Positions 10,071 through 19,076 of a DNA stretch of 64,000 nucleotides are shown here, piece by piece. This DNA comes from Schlegelella_A sp963778525 (lineage in GTDB: Bacteria; Pseudomonadota; Gammaproteobacteria; Burkholderiales; Burkholderiaceae_C), in NCBI GenBank assembly GCA_963778525.1, contig CAVZUJ010000009.1:806001-870000 (forward strand), read 5' to 3'. The notes under the pieces were generated by a model. It ran no database searches. It saw only the letters and a list, made by a program, of their open reading frames with translations, and was not told the DNA's origin. Position numbers and translations under genes: made by a program. Positions within the stretch are counted from its first letter, which is position 1. Each line of letters opens with the position of its first letter.

Positions 10071-10799
10071 TCAGGTCTTCTTCGAAAGGAGGGACAGGAA
10101 CTCGCGCCGCAGGTTGGCGTCCTTCAGGAAGGCGCCGCGCATGACGCTGTTGGTCATCATCGACTCGTCGTCCTTGACGCCGCGCCAGTGCATGCAGAAG
10201 TGATCGGCTTCCATGACGATCGCCAGGCCATCGGGCTTGACGCGATCCTGCAGCTCGTTCGCCAGCATGGTCACCGCCTCTTCCTGGATCTGCGGCCGGC
10301 TCATGATCCATTCGCAGATGCGCGCGTATTTCGACAGGCCAATCAGATTCGAATGCTCGTTCGGCAACACGCCGACCCAGACCCGGCCGAGGATCGGGCA
10401 CAGGTGGTGCGAGCACGCGCTGCGGACCTTGACCGGCCCCACGATCATCAGCTCGTTGAGGCGCGACGCGTTCGGAAACTCGGTGACCGCCGGCATCGGC
10501 ACGTAACGGCCACGAAACACTTCGGTGAGGAACATCCGCGCGACCCGCTTCGCGGTGTCGTTCGTGTTGTGATCGCTGTCGGTGTCGATGACGAGCGAGC
10601 GCAGCACGCCCTGCATCTTCTCTTCGACTTCCGCCTGCAACTCCTCGATCTCGCCGGCCTCGATGTAGTCGGCGATGTTGTCGTTGGCGTGATAGCGGCA
10701 CTCCGCGCCAACCAGGCGATAGCGGATGCGGTCGGACGCCGGCAGGCGCGCCAGGTCGCCTTCGCTGCGAAAGATGGGCGTGGGTTTCTCGCCGGCCAT
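10071..10799 (-). CDS. folE: GTP cyclohydrolase I
   Basis: FolE converts GTP to 7,8-dihydroneopterin triphosphate, the first step of tetrahydrofolate and pterin synthesis, in the cytoplasm. The 242-residue product shows the family core: the TDSDHNTNDTAKRVARMF stretch, and zinc ligands in RSACSHHLCPILG and in DHFCMHWRGVKDDES. GRVWVGVLPNEHSNLIGLSK is the typical catalytic segment. The start MAGEKPTPIF at 10799 was chosen because upstream in-frame sequence runs into the divergent rsmB gene. The BLUF photoreceptor gene follows after 1 nt. Confidence 0.93.
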   Translation of the reverse strand: MAGEKPTPIFRSEGDLARLPASDRIRYRLVGAECRYHANDNIADYIEAGEIEELQAEVEEKMQGVLRSLVIDTDSDHNTNDTAKRVARMFLTEVFRGRYVPMPAVTEFPNASRLNELMIVGPVKVRSACSHHLCPILGRVWVGVLPNEHSNLIGLSKYARICEWIMSRPQIQEEAVTMLANELQDRVKPDGLAIVMEADHFCMHWRGVKDDESMMTNSVMRGAFLKDANLRREFLSLLSKKT

Positions 10800-10890
10800 G
10801 CGGGCGTGCTCGAATGTCTTGGAGAAGGCGAGGGTACCGCAGCTTCGTCGCTCGCGGCGTTTGGTGGTCTGCCGCCCGTAGACTGCCCCG

Positions 10891-12234
10891 ATGCCCGATC
10901 TCCCCCGGCCTCGATCGCTGCCCCTTGCCGTTCTGCTGGGCCACGCCGCCGACGCCGTTGCATCCGTTCGCGCCGGCACTTCCCTCAACGAAGCGCTGGC
11001 TCGCTGTCCGCCTGACGCACGGCCGGGGACGCAGGCCCTCTCGTTCCACGCCCTGCGCTGGCTCGGGTCGGCCGAGGTCGTGCGGCGCCGCCTCGCGCCG
11101 AAGACGCCGCCACCGCAGGTCGACGCCCTGCTGCTTTGCGCGTTGGCCCTGCTCTGGCCGGCGAGCACGCCGCCTTACGCCGAACACGTTCTTGTCAACG
11201 AAGCGGTGGTCGCGGCCCGCCAGCGCTCGCCGGCAAGTGCTCCCTTCGTCAATGCGGTGCTGCGACGCTTCGGGCGCGAGCGCGAAGCCATCGTCGCTGC
11301 GGCCATGAACGAACCGGCGGCGCGCTGGAACCACCCGGCCTGGTGGCTCGAGCGTCTGCGGCACGACTGGCCGGACGACTGGCAGGCGATCGCCGACGCC
11401 GACAACATGCATCCACCGATGACCTTGCGCGTCAACGCGCGGCGCACCAGCGCCGTAGCCTACGTGGCGAGGCTGGCCGCCGCAGGCATCGAAGCCCACG
11501 CCGGCTCCGGCCATGCCGTGCATCTGCAGCAAGCACTGCCGGTCGCCCGCCTGCCCGGCTTCGCCGAGGGCGACGTGTCGGTCCAGGACGCTGCCGCGCA
11601 GCGCGCTGCCGAGCTCCTCGCGACGCCGGCGCTCGCGCCCGGCGCCCGTGTCCTCGATGCCTGTGCTGCCCCGGGCGGCAAGACGGCGCATCTGCTCGAG
11701 CTCGCCGATCTCGACGTGCTGGCCATCGACCGCGATGCGGAGCGCCTGACCCGAGTCGACGCCACGCTGGCCCGCCTCGACCTGCGCGCCCGCACCCTGG
11801 CCGCCGACGCCGCCGATCCTGCGGCCTGGTGGGACGGGCAGCCCTTCGACGCCATCCTCCTCGATGCACCCTGCAGCGCCTCCGGCATCGTTCGTCGACA
11901 TCCCGACGTGCGCTGGCTGCGCCGGGCCAGCGACATCGCCGCGCTCGCCGCCACGCAGGCCCGCCTGCTCGACGCGCTCTGGCCTCTCCTGACGCCCGGG
12001 GGCCGGCTCCTGTACTGCACCTGCTCGTTGTTCAGGGCCGAGGGCCAGGAGCAGATCGACGCTTTTTTGCAACGACGAAGCGACGCCTTCATCCCGGTGT
12101 CACCCCCTTCGCCGGGGCATCTGCTGCCGCTGCCCGACAATCGGCAGACGCGGCCGGCGCTCGCGTCGAGCGCCGCGGCCGACGGCTTCTTTTTGACGCT
12201 CATCGAGAAAAACCGAGACCCACTGAATTCATGA
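10891..12234 (+). CDS. rsmB: 16S rRNA (cytosine-967-C5)-methyltransferase
   Basis: RsmB methylates C967 of 16S rRNA with S-adenosylmethionine. The 447-residue protein has the N-terminal NusB-like RNA-binding domain (about 10-140) and a Rossmann methyltransferase domain. DACAAPGGKT (from Asp256) binds the cofactor. Cys328 in DAPCSASG and Cys378 in YCTCSL are the two catalytic cysteines of m5C methyltransferases. Its stop overlaps the next start by 4 nt (ATGA). The order rsmB-DUF4390-ntrY-ntrX is common in betaproteobacteria. Confidence 0.93.
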   Translation: MPDLPRPRSLPLAVLLGHAADAVASVRAGTSLNEALARCPPDARPGTQALSFHALRWLGSAEVVRRRLAPKTPPPQVDALLLCALALLWPASTPPYAEHVLVNEAVVAARQRSPASAPFVNAVLRRFGREREAIVAAAMNEPAARWNHPAWWLERLRHDWPDDWQAIADADNMHPPMTLRVNARRTSAVAYVARLAAAGIEAHAGSGHAVHLQQALPVARLPGFAEGDVSVQDAAAQRAAELLATPALAPGARVLDACAAPGGKTAHLLELADLDVLAIDRDAERLTRVDATLARLDLRARTLAADAADPAAWWDGQPFDAILLDAPCSASGIVRRHPDVRWLRRASDIAALAATQARLLDALWPLLTPGGRLLYCTCSLFRAEGQEQIDAFLQRRSDAFIPVSPPSPGHLLPLPDNRQTRPALASSAAADGFFLTLIEKNRDPLNS

Positions 12235-12845
12235 CCCGGCCGCCGTTGTCCGGCTCGTTGCGCCGCCGCAGCCTGCTGCGCGCCTTCGGCGTCGCGGCGT
12301 TGCGATGCGTGCCGCTCGGCAGCATCGGCGCCGCGTTGGCCGGCACCGCGCCGCGCGCCGCCGGCGCCGGCCCGGAACTGAGTGTCTTCGACATCAGTCG
12401 TGACGAAGACGGCGTCTACCTGAGCTACGCCGTCGACTTCGACCTCGGGCGCAGCGTCGACGACGCGTTGATGAAATCGGTGCCGCTTTTCTTCGTCGCC
12501 GAGGCCGAGATATTTCGCGACCGCTGGTACTGGAGCGATCGCCGCGTCGCGCGCGCCGTGCGCACCTGGCGCATCGTCTATCAGCCGCTGACCTCGACCT
12601 ACCGCGTGACCACCGTCGGCGGCTTGAGCCAGAGCTACACCTCGCGCAGCGACGCGCTTGCCTCGATCAGCCGCAGCTCGCGCTGGAAGATCGCCGAGGC
12701 GGGGCAGATCGAGGAGGGCGCCCGCCACTACGTCGAGTTCCAGTACCGGCTCGATACGGCCGAGTTGCCACGGCCGATGCAGATCGGCATCAGCGGCGAG
12801 CCCGACTGGCAGCTCCTGGTCAAGCGAACGCTGCGCCTCAATTGA
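12231..12845 (+). CDS. DUF4390 family protein
   Basis: The 204-residue protein has an arginine-rich N-terminus (LRRRSLLRAF) and a hydrophobic segment that looks like a signal or Tat-like export signal (residues 10-45). The domain that follows contains VYLSYAVDFDLGRSVDDALMKS and YRVTTVGGLSQSY, typical of DUF4390, found between rsmB and ntrY in many betaproteobacteria. The ATG overlaps the rsmB stop, so translation is probably coupled. The function is unknown; linkage suggests a link to the sensor kinase that follows. Confidence 0.85.
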   Translation: MTRPPLSGSLRRRSLLRAFGVAALRCVPLGSIGAALAGTAPRAAGAGPELSVFDISRDEDGVYLSYAVDFDLGRSVDDALMKSVPLFFVAEAEIFRDRWYWSDRRVARAVRTWRIVYQPLTSTYRVTTVGGLSQSYTSRSDALASISRSSRWKIAEAGQIEEGARHYVEFQYRLDTAELPRPMQIGISGEPDWQLLVKRTLRLN

Positions 12846-12891
12846 ACACCACCTCGCCTGAAGCGCCGCTCGGTTCGGCGCGGCCACGGCC

Positions 12892-15180
12892 ATGACGCGC
12901 GCCAGCCGCTGGGCTTGGATCGCCTCGACCGTGGCGGCGCTGGCGGCCGGCCTGGTGCTGGCCTTCCTGCTTTCGGTTGCCACCAACAATCCGAACCTCT
13001 ACGAGCGGCACTACGTCTGGCTGTTCTGGGTCAACGTCGCGCTGGCGAGCGTCCTGGTGCTGGTCATCGTCGTCACCGGCATCCGCCTTCTCTGGCGTGT
13101 CTCGCGCGGCCGGTTCGGCAGCCGCCTGTTGCTCAAGCTGGCGGCGATCTTCGCGCTGGTTGGCGTCGTGCCGGGCGTGGTCATCTATACCGTGAGCTAT
13201 CAATTCGTCTCGCGCTCGATCGAGAGCTGGTTCGACGTGCGGGTGGAAGGCGCGCTCGACGCCGGCCTCAACCTCGGCCGCGGCACGATCGACTCGCTCG
13301 TCGCCGACCTCGCCAGCAAGACCCGCCTGGCCGCCGAGCGACTCGGCGAGCGCCCGCTGCCGGCCGACCCGCTCGTGCTCGAGCGCTTGCGCGAGCAGCT
13401 CTCGGCACAGGACGTGGGCATCGTCGGCAGCGCGGGGCAGGTTCTGATCACCACCGGCTCCAGCGTCCTCGGCCTGATGCCCGAGCGGCCGGCACCGCAA
13501 TTGCTGCGCCTGGCACGAACGCAGCGCGTCGCCAGTGTCACCGAAGGCCTCGACGAAGACGCCGCCAGCGGCAGCGGTGCCCGGGTTCGGGCCGTGGCGC
13601 TGATTCCGAGCAGCAATTTCGCGCTCGGCGAGCAGGAGCGCTACCTCGTCGTCACCCAGCCGATCGCGCCCACGCTCGCCGCCAATGCCCTTGCCGTCAC
13701 CAACGCCTATCGCGAATACCAGCAGCGCTCGCTGGCGCGCTCGGGCCTGCGCAAGATGTACATCGGGACCTTGACGCTGGCCCTCGTGCTCGGTGTCTTC
13801 GGCGCCTTGTTGCTCGCGGTCGCGCTCAGCAATCAATTGGCGCAGCCGCTGCTGCTTCTGGCCGAGGGCGTCTCGGAGGTGGCGCGCGGCGACTTCAGCT
13901 CGAAGGCGGTCTTTGCCTCGCACGACGAGCTCGGCGGCCTGACGCGGGCCTTCGCCGAGATGACCGAGCAGCTCTCCGATGCGCGCGAGCTGGTGCATCG
14001 CAGCGTCGTCCAGGTGGAGGGCGCGCGCGCCAATCTGCAGACCATTCTCGACAACCTCACCGCCGGCGTCATCGTCTTCGACCGGACCGGCGCGATCGAC
14101 ACCGTCAACCCGGGCGCCACCCGCATCCTGCGCCTGCCGCTCTCGGCCTACCGTGGCCGCCGCCTCGAGGACGTGCCCGGCCTGGGCACGTTCGGGCAGA
14201 CCGTCTGGCAGCGCTTCGACCTCCATGCCGCAAGCCCGGAGGCCGGCGAGCGCGACCACTGGCAGGACTCGTTCAATCTGCAGACGCACGGCCCGGTCGG
14301 TCGCGAGGGCGACTCCATCACCTTGCTCGTGCGCGGCGCCGCGATGCCGCAAGGCGCCCGGCTGATGGTGTTCGACGACATCACCGAGCTCGTCTCGGCG
14401 CAGCGCGTCGAGGCCTGGAGCGAAGTGGCACGCCGCCTGGCGCACGAGATCAAGAACCCGCTGACGCCGATCCAGCTCTCGGCCGAGCGCATGGGCATGA
14501 AGTTGGGCGGCAAGCTCGAAGGTGCCGACCGCAGCATGCTCGAGCGTTCGGTGGAGACGATCGTCAACCAGGTCCAGGCGATGAAGACGCTGGTCAACGA
14601 GTTTCGCGACTATGCCCGGCTGCCGGCCTCGCAGCTCGTGCCGCTCGACCTCAACGCCCTCGTCGGCGAAGTGCTCGGCCTGTACGGATCGGCGCAGGAA
14701 TCGGGCCGGCTGCAGACCGATCTCGGGCGCGACCTGCCGGCCATCATCGGCGACGGCACGCAGCTGCGCCAGGTCATCCACAACCTCGTGCAGAACGCCC
14801 TGGATGCGGTGGCCGAGCGCACCGACGGGCGCGTTCGCATCTGCTCGGAGGCGGCGCGCAACGAGCAGGGCGAGGTCCGCGCCGTGCGCCTGCTCGTCGT
14901 CGACAACGGGCCCGGATTCTCGGAGCGGGTGCTCAAGCGCGCCTTCGAGCCTTACGTGACGACGAAGAGCAAAGGCACCGGGCTCGGCCTGGCCGTGGTC
15001 AAGAAAATCGCCGACGAGCATGGCGCTCGCATTCGCATCGTCAACCTCGGCGGCGACGACGGGCGCGACGGCGAAGCGGGTACCGCGCCGCGCGGTGCGC
15101 AAGTTTCGCTATCATTTTCAAAACTCGCTCCGGCGCTTCGCGCAGGGGCGGCCGAGATGGCGCAAGCGCGATCTCACTGA
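12892..15180 (+). CDS. NtrY-like sensor histidine kinase
   Basis: This 762-residue membrane kinase resembles NtrY. Three hydrophobic segments lie in the first 110 residues, followed by a periplasmic-sized region to about 285 and another membrane helix (TLTLALVLGVFGALLLAVAL). Then come HAMP (about 310-365), a PAS region (about 385-480, ILDNLTAGVIVFDRTG) and the catalytic core. The phosphoacceptor is His518 in RRLAHEIKNPLTP. ATP-binding motifs are NLVQNALDAV, DNGPGF and GTGLGLAVV. It is followed 7 nt later by its response regulator. The signal is not known; NtrY family members act in nitrogen metabolism or redox control in other bacteria. Confidence 0.9.
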   Translation: MTRASRWAWIASTVAALAAGLVLAFLLSVATNNPNLYERHYVWLFWVNVALASVLVLVIVVTGIRLLWRVSRGRFGSRLLLKLAAIFALVGVVPGVVIYTVSYQFVSRSIESWFDVRVEGALDAGLNLGRGTIDSLVADLASKTRLAAERLGERPLPADPLVLERLREQLSAQDVGIVGSAGQVLITTGSSVLGLMPERPAPQLLRLARTQRVASVTEGLDEDAASGSGARVRAVALIPSSNFALGEQERYLVVTQPIAPTLAANALAVTNAYREYQQRSLARSGLRKMYIGTLTLALVLGVFGALLLAVALSNQLAQPLLLLAEGVSEVARGDFSSKAVFASHDELGGLTRAFAEMTEQLSDARELVHRSVVQVEGARANLQTILDNLTAGVIVFDRTGAIDTVNPGATRILRLPLSAYRGRRLEDVPGLGTFGQTVWQRFDLHAASPEAGERDHWQDSFNLQTHGPVGREGDSITLLVRGAAMPQGARLMVFDDITELVSAQRVEAWSEVARRLAHEIKNPLTPIQLSAERMGMKLGGKLEGADRSMLERSVETIVNQVQAMKTLVNEFRDYARLPASQLVPLDLNALVGEVLGLYGSAQESGRLQTDLGRDLPAIIGDGTQLRQVIHNLVQNALDAVAERTDGRVRICSEAARNEQGEVRAVRLLVVDNGPGFSERVLKRAFEPYVTTKSKGTGLGLAVVKKIADEHGARIRIVNLGGDDGRDGEAGTAPRGAQVSLSFSKLAPALRAGAAEMAQARSH

Positions 15181-15187
15181 AAGGTTC

Positions 15188-15874
15188 ATGGCCACCATTC
15201 TTGTTGTCGACGACGAACTGGGCATTCGTGCGTTGCTGTCGGAGATCCTTGCCGACGAAGGCCACACCGTCGAGTTGGCCGAGAACGCGGCGCAGGCACG
15301 CGCCTGCCGGGAGCGCATCCGCCCGGACCTGGTTCTGCTCGACATCTGGATGCCCGACGTCGACGGCATCACGCTGTTGAAGGAATGGGGCGCCGCCGCG
15401 CAGCTGACGATGCCCGTCATCATGATGAGCGGCCACGGCACCATCGACACCGCCGTGGAGGCGACGAAGTTCGGGGCCATGGCCTTTCTCGAGAAGCCCA
15501 TCACCCTGCAAAAACTGCTGCGCGCCGTCGAGCAGGGGCTGGCCAAGCCGGCCGCGCGCGGCGCCACGGCCGCGGCCGCGGCGACGCCGAGCGAATCCGG
15601 CTTGACGGTGGAAGCGGTGATGACCGGCGGCGCGATGTTGCCGGCCGCGCCGGTGATGCTCGGCCCGCAGCCGGAGCAGAGCTTCGATCTCGACCGGCCG
15701 CTGCGCGAGGCGCGCGATGCATTCGAGAAGAGCTACTTCGAGTTCCACCTGGCACAGGAAAACGGCAGCATGACCCGCGTCGCCGAGAAGACCGGGCTCG
15801 AGCGCACGCATCTCTATCGCAAGCTGAAGCAGCTCGGCGTCGACCTGTCCCGCAACAAGCGCACGGCGATGTGA
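15188..15874 (+). CDS. NtrX-like response regulator without AAA+ domain
   Basis: The 228-residue protein has a receiver domain (residues 1-120: acidic pair D8/D9, phosphoacceptor Asp52 in LLDIWMPD, switch Ser in MMSGHG, Lys in FLEKP). An Ala/Pro-rich linker follows, then a Fis-type helix-turn-helix (about 185-225, GSMTRVAEKTGLERTHLYRKLKQLG). The central sigma-54-interacting AAA+ domain of classical NtrX (about 450 residues) is absent, so it cannot activate sigma-54 polymerase directly. It should act as a DNA-binding repressor or sigma-70 regulator. The reading frame is clean, so this is not a truncation artefact. Confidence 0.88.
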   Translation: MATILVVDDELGIRALLSEILADEGHTVELAENAAQARACRERIRPDLVLLDIWMPDVDGITLLKEWGAAAQLTMPVIMMSGHGTIDTAVEATKFGAMAFLEKPITLQKLLRAVEQGLAKPAARGATAAAAATPSESGLTVEAVMTGGAMLPAAPVMLGPQPEQSFDLDRPLREARDAFEKSYFEFHLAQENGSMTRVAEKTGLERTHLYRKLKQLGVDLSRNKRTAM

Positions 15875-15913
15875 GTGGTTGGGGCCGGCGCCGGCGGCCA
15901 AAGGGGCCGCCGA

Positions 15914-15919
15914 TATAAT
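15914..15919 (+). promoter_or_regulatory. -10 box of the tRNA-Phe promoter
   Basis: A perfect TATAAT lies 11 nt before the tRNA 5' end. No good -35 hexamer is visible 16-18 nt upstream in this GC-rich stretch. Confidence 0.6.
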
Positions 15920-15930
15920 CATCGGTTCAC

Positions 15931-16006
<76 letters not shown>

Positions 16007-16073
16007 GATGAATCAAAGGGCCGGCTCGCTTAAGGCTAGCCGATTCGCAGCGGGCGCTGCAGACCGCTGCCCG

Positions 16074-16289
16074 TTAACGCGACCGGTTCTGCGCTGGATC
16101 TCCGGTCGGGGGGTTGGGGTCGTCATCGGCACGCCTGCGACGCCGTTCGGGGCCGCCGGCCCCCGTCATCGTCGGCCTATCCTCGGCGCGAACCTCGCCG
16201 CCACAGGCGACCAGCATCGCCAGGAACTCCGGAGACAGCACATCGTCCGGGTCTGCGGCGTGTTTGCGGCGCTCGTTGGGATAGGGCAT
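16074..16289 (-). CDS. Small hypothetical protein
   Basis: A 71-residue frame with a plausible start (MPYPNERRKHA) and a short helical core (VLSPEFLAMLVACGGEV), then a charged Arg/Asp/Pro tail. It lies between tRNA-Phe and the next minus-strand gene. Amino-acid composition in this frame looks more protein-like than in the overlapping frames, but no family is recognised. Confidence 0.4.
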   Translation of the reverse strand: MPYPNERRKHAADPDDVLSPEFLAMLVACGGEVRAEDRPTMTGAGGPERRRRRADDDPNPPTGDPAQNRSR

Positions 16290-16415
16290 GGCCGTTCCTG
16301 CAAATGCAGTTTCCGATTCTGCCGCGCGGCACGTCGACTGTCTTCTAGGGACTAGCCCTTTTCGTCGTGCTGCGCCGCCGAATCCGCTGCGCCGCAGCGC
16401 GCACGCGCGAACTGC

Positions 16416-17051
16416 TCAGGCCGGTGCGCTCGTCGAATGCCACTCGCCGCCGGCCGCCTCGAAGCGCGACATGCCGACCTCGGCAGCGTCGCCTTGCTGG
16501 CTGGCGCGAAAGGCGGCACCGGCGCTGCGCGCGAGACGCGCGGCCATCGATTCCGGCCGCGGGCGATAGGTCGACGAGACGCTGTTGGCGGCGATCCACA
16601 TCGAGGCCGCGCTCGAGCGATCGCTGAGGGTCACGGCCATGCGCGAGCGCAGGTCGGCCAGGCTCGCCGACGACCAGTTGCGTACCAGCGCCTCGAAGTC
16701 CTTCAAGGCCCGGCGCAACTGCTCGACCGGCACTTCTTCGAGCGCGCGCAAGCCGCTCTGCGAGAACTTGCGCTCGAAGCGCGCGAGATGGCGAAAGACC
16801 TGGCGGTGCGTCTCGTCTTCGTCGAGGACGCGACGCATCTCGTCGCGCATGGCTCGCAGCTCGGACGTCGACGGCGGCTTGATGCGCGGCGCACCTTCCG
16901 GCTCGGTAAGGGACAACGAGGGCGAGGCAGGCCGCAACCGATAGGCGCCCGATTGGCGCTTGCGCGTCTCGAAGAAACGCAGGATCGGATTGCAGATCAG
17001 AAGCGGCACCGCGAACACGGCGCCGAAGAGTCGGCTCAGCAAAGTCGGCAC
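16416..17051 (-). CDS. Hypothetical protein with N-terminal membrane segment
   Basis: The 211-residue protein starts MPTLLSRLFGAVFAVPLLICNPILRF, a hydrophobic segment that may be a signal anchor. A long charged, mostly helical region follows (residues 65-130, many Arg/Glu; LRAMRDEMRRVLDEDETHRQVF), and an Ala/Ser-rich tail. No motif identifies a family. A 24-nt inverted repeat just upstream could be its operator. Confidence 0.65.
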   Translation of the reverse strand: MPTLLSRLFGAVFAVPLLICNPILRFFETRKRQSGAYRLRPASPSLSLTEPEGAPRIKPPSTSELRAMRDEMRRVLDEDETHRQVFRHLARFERKFSQSGLRALEEVPVEQLRRALKDFEALVRNWSSASLADLRSRMAVTLSDRSSAASMWIAANSVSSTYRPRPESMAARLARSAGAAFRASQQGDAAEVGMSRFEAAGGEWHSTSAPA

Positions 17052-17056
17052 CCGAA

Positions 17057-17080
17057 AAGCTCGTTCGCTAGAACGAACTT
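17057..17080. repeat. 24-nt imperfect inverted repeat
   Basis: Arms AAG-x-TCGTTC and GAACGA-x-CTT flank a GCTA centre, with one mismatch. It starts 5 nt upstream of the start codon at 17051 and could be a repressor site or leader hairpin. Confidence 0.4.
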
Positions 17081-17140
17081 ATCGGCGCCGACATGCAGCC
17101 TTTGAGAGAAGTTACCAGCGCTTACGAGGCGCGTGCGCGG

Positions 17141-17461
17141 TCAGGCCGCGAGTGCCGAGGCCGCGGCGGCGGCCAGGCACTTGTTGCACTTGCCCAGGCC
17201 CGGCAGGCGCGAATCGGGCTTGCCGTCGCCGGTCTTGAAGTTGGCCTGGCAGCGCCGGCAGACGTACATCTTCGAGCTCGACATCATGGGCTTGACGCCC
17301 GGCTCGCCGGCCGGGCGCGCGGCGACGTATTCGGCCTGCGTCTGGCGCAGCTTGAGGGCCGCATTGGCGGCCTGGGAAGAAGCGGCTGTCGTTGCCGGTT
17401 GCGATGCCGGCGGGGTGGCTTTGGAGGCTTTGGATGCGGAAGCTGAAGAACGGGTGGCCAT
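17141..17461 (-). CDS. Small zinc-ribbon protein
   Basis: The 106-residue protein has an Ala/Ser/Thr/Lys-rich, probably disordered first half. Its C-terminal half holds two CxxC pairs (YVCRRCQANF and GKCNKC) about 23 residues apart, which should bind one zinc ion. The ends are Ala-rich. No exact family is recognised; it may be a nucleic-acid- or protein-binding accessory protein. Confidence 0.6.
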   Translation of the reverse strand: MATRSSASASKASKATPPASQPATTAASSQAANAALKLRQTQAEYVAARPAGEPGVKPMMSSSKMYVCRRCQANFKTGDGKPDSRLPGLGKCNKCLAAAAASALAA

Positions 17462-17606
17462 GGCGATCCTGGTAATGACAGCGGCGCCGCAACGAGGCAG
17501 CGTGCCGTTCGCGAGGGGGCACTATTGTCCCAGTAAAAGGCAGGCTGCGCCTGCGGCGCCCCGCTTGACCCCTCGGCGCACGGGCCAGCGGAGGCGGCGC
17601 CCTGCC

Positions 17607-19076
17607 TTATTTCGCGCCGGATCCGCCCTGCAACCCGTTCGGTCGGTCGAGGTCGAGCTGGTCGGCGGCGATCGACTCGAGACCGGGCACTGCGGCCTTG
17701 AGGCCGGCCGCAAAGCGGTCGGCGACACCGGCCACGGCGATGCGTCGATTCGCGGCGGCGAGGTTCGCGCCCGCATAGCGCTGAACGTCCGAGGCGCGGA
17801 CGGCCTCGAGCGTGCCGATCTGCGTTTTCAGGTCGGCCGGTGAACGACCCGACACGATGAGCGCATCGATGGCCGAGGCGAGGCCGGCCGTCGTCTCGAC
17901 GCTGCGGCTGAAGCCGCCGATCAGGGCCGCCTTGCGGGCGGTCAGCTCTTCGTCGCCGATGGGCGCCTGCGTGATGCGATCGATCTCCGCCTGCAACAGG
18001 CTCACCACCTCGACGGCCGATTCGTTCTTGGTCTGCACGGCAGCCGTGAAGAGGGCGCTGCCTTGGCGGCCCTGGATGTGGCTCTCCGCGCCGTAGCTCA
18101 GGCCGCGCTTGATCCGGATCTCCTGATTGAGGCGCGAGGAATAGCCGCCGCCGAGCACCGAATTCAAGACCGCACCGGTGGCCCAGTCGGTGCCTTGGCG
18201 CGGCGGCAGGGGCAGTGCCAGCACCACGCCGGCCTGGCCCGCGCTCGGCATGTCGATGACGGCGAGCGCCGGGCCCGGCGCTGCTGTGGCCGGAATCGGT
18301 GGTGCCGGCAGTGCCGGCGTCGCCGGTGCCTTCCAGCTGCCGAAGTGCGTCCGGGCCAGCGTCAGCGCCAGCGCCGGATCGATGTCGCCGCTCAGGATGA
18401 GCACGGCCCGATCGGGCCGAAACGTGGCGGCGTGCAGGGCAACGAGGTCGGCGCGCGCGATGCGCGGCAGCGAGCTTGGCGTGCCGCTGGCCGGATGACC
18501 CCAGGCGCTGCTGCCATAGGCCAGGCGCACGGCGGCGAGGCCGGCCATCCGGGCCGGGTTGGTGTACGCGACCTTCAGGCCATCGAGCATCTGCGTGCGC
18601 AGGCGGTCGATCTCCTCGGGCGCGAACGTCGGCTCGCGCGCGACTTCGGCGACCAGGCCGAGGGCGGCATCGAGCTTGGGCGTGGTGACGGTGATCGAGA
18701 CCGTCGACTGGCCCCAGCCGGCGCCGCTGTCGAGCGAGCCGCCGAGTGCTTCGGCGGCGGCCGCGAGCTCGGGTGCGGTGTGCCGTTTCGTGCCTTCGGT
18801 CAGCAGGCCGGCAGTCAGCTCGGCCAGGCCCGAGAGCTGCGGCGGATCGGCCTCGCTGCCCGACAGCACGACGAGCAGGGCGCTCACGATCGGCACGCCC
18901 TCGCGCCGCGCGGTGATCAGGCGCAGGCCGTTGTCGAGCCTCTGCTCGCTCGGTGCGGCGATCGTGAGTGGCCGTGGCGCGGCGGCGGGCGGCGGCTTCT
19001 CGAAGGGCTGGGCCATCGCCGCGGCTGCGGCGGCCAGGAGCGCCGAAGCGGCGACGGTCGAAGCGAACGCTTTCAT
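17607..19076 (-). CDS. M16-family peptidase, non-catalytic-type subunit
   Basis: The 489-residue exported protein (signal peptide ending AAAMAQ) has the two-domain M16 fold: QRLDNGLRLITARREGVPIVS is the family N-terminus. Where active members have HxxEH, this one reads GLAELTAGLLTEGT, so the zinc site is missing. The C-terminal domain has the VLNSVLGGGYSSRLNQEIRIK and RGLSYG substrate-binding motif. Such proteins pair with a zinc-bearing subunit; its ATG overlaps the stop of that partner gene by 4 nt. A periplasmic heterodimer is likely. Confidence 0.88.
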   Translation of the reverse strand: MKAFASTVAASALLAAAAAAMAQPFEKPPPAAAPRPLTIAAPSEQRLDNGLRLITARREGVPIVSALLVVLSGSEADPPQLSGLAELTAGLLTEGTKRHTAPELAAAAEALGGSLDSGAGWGQSTVSITVTTPKLDAALGLVAEVAREPTFAPEEIDRLRTQMLDGLKVAYTNPARMAGLAAVRLAYGSSAWGHPASGTPSSLPRIARADLVALHAATFRPDRAVLILSGDIDPALALTLARTHFGSWKAPATPALPAPPIPATAAPGPALAVIDMPSAGQAGVVLALPLPPRQGTDWATGAVLNSVLGGGYSSRLNQEIRIKRGLSYGAESHIQGRQGSALFTAAVQTKNESAVEVVSLLQAEIDRITQAPIGDEELTARKAALIGGFSRSVETTAGLASAIDALIVSGRSPADLKTQIGTLEAVRASDVQRYAGANLAAANRRIAVAGVADRFAAGLKAAVPGLESIAADQLDLDRPNGLQGGSGAK

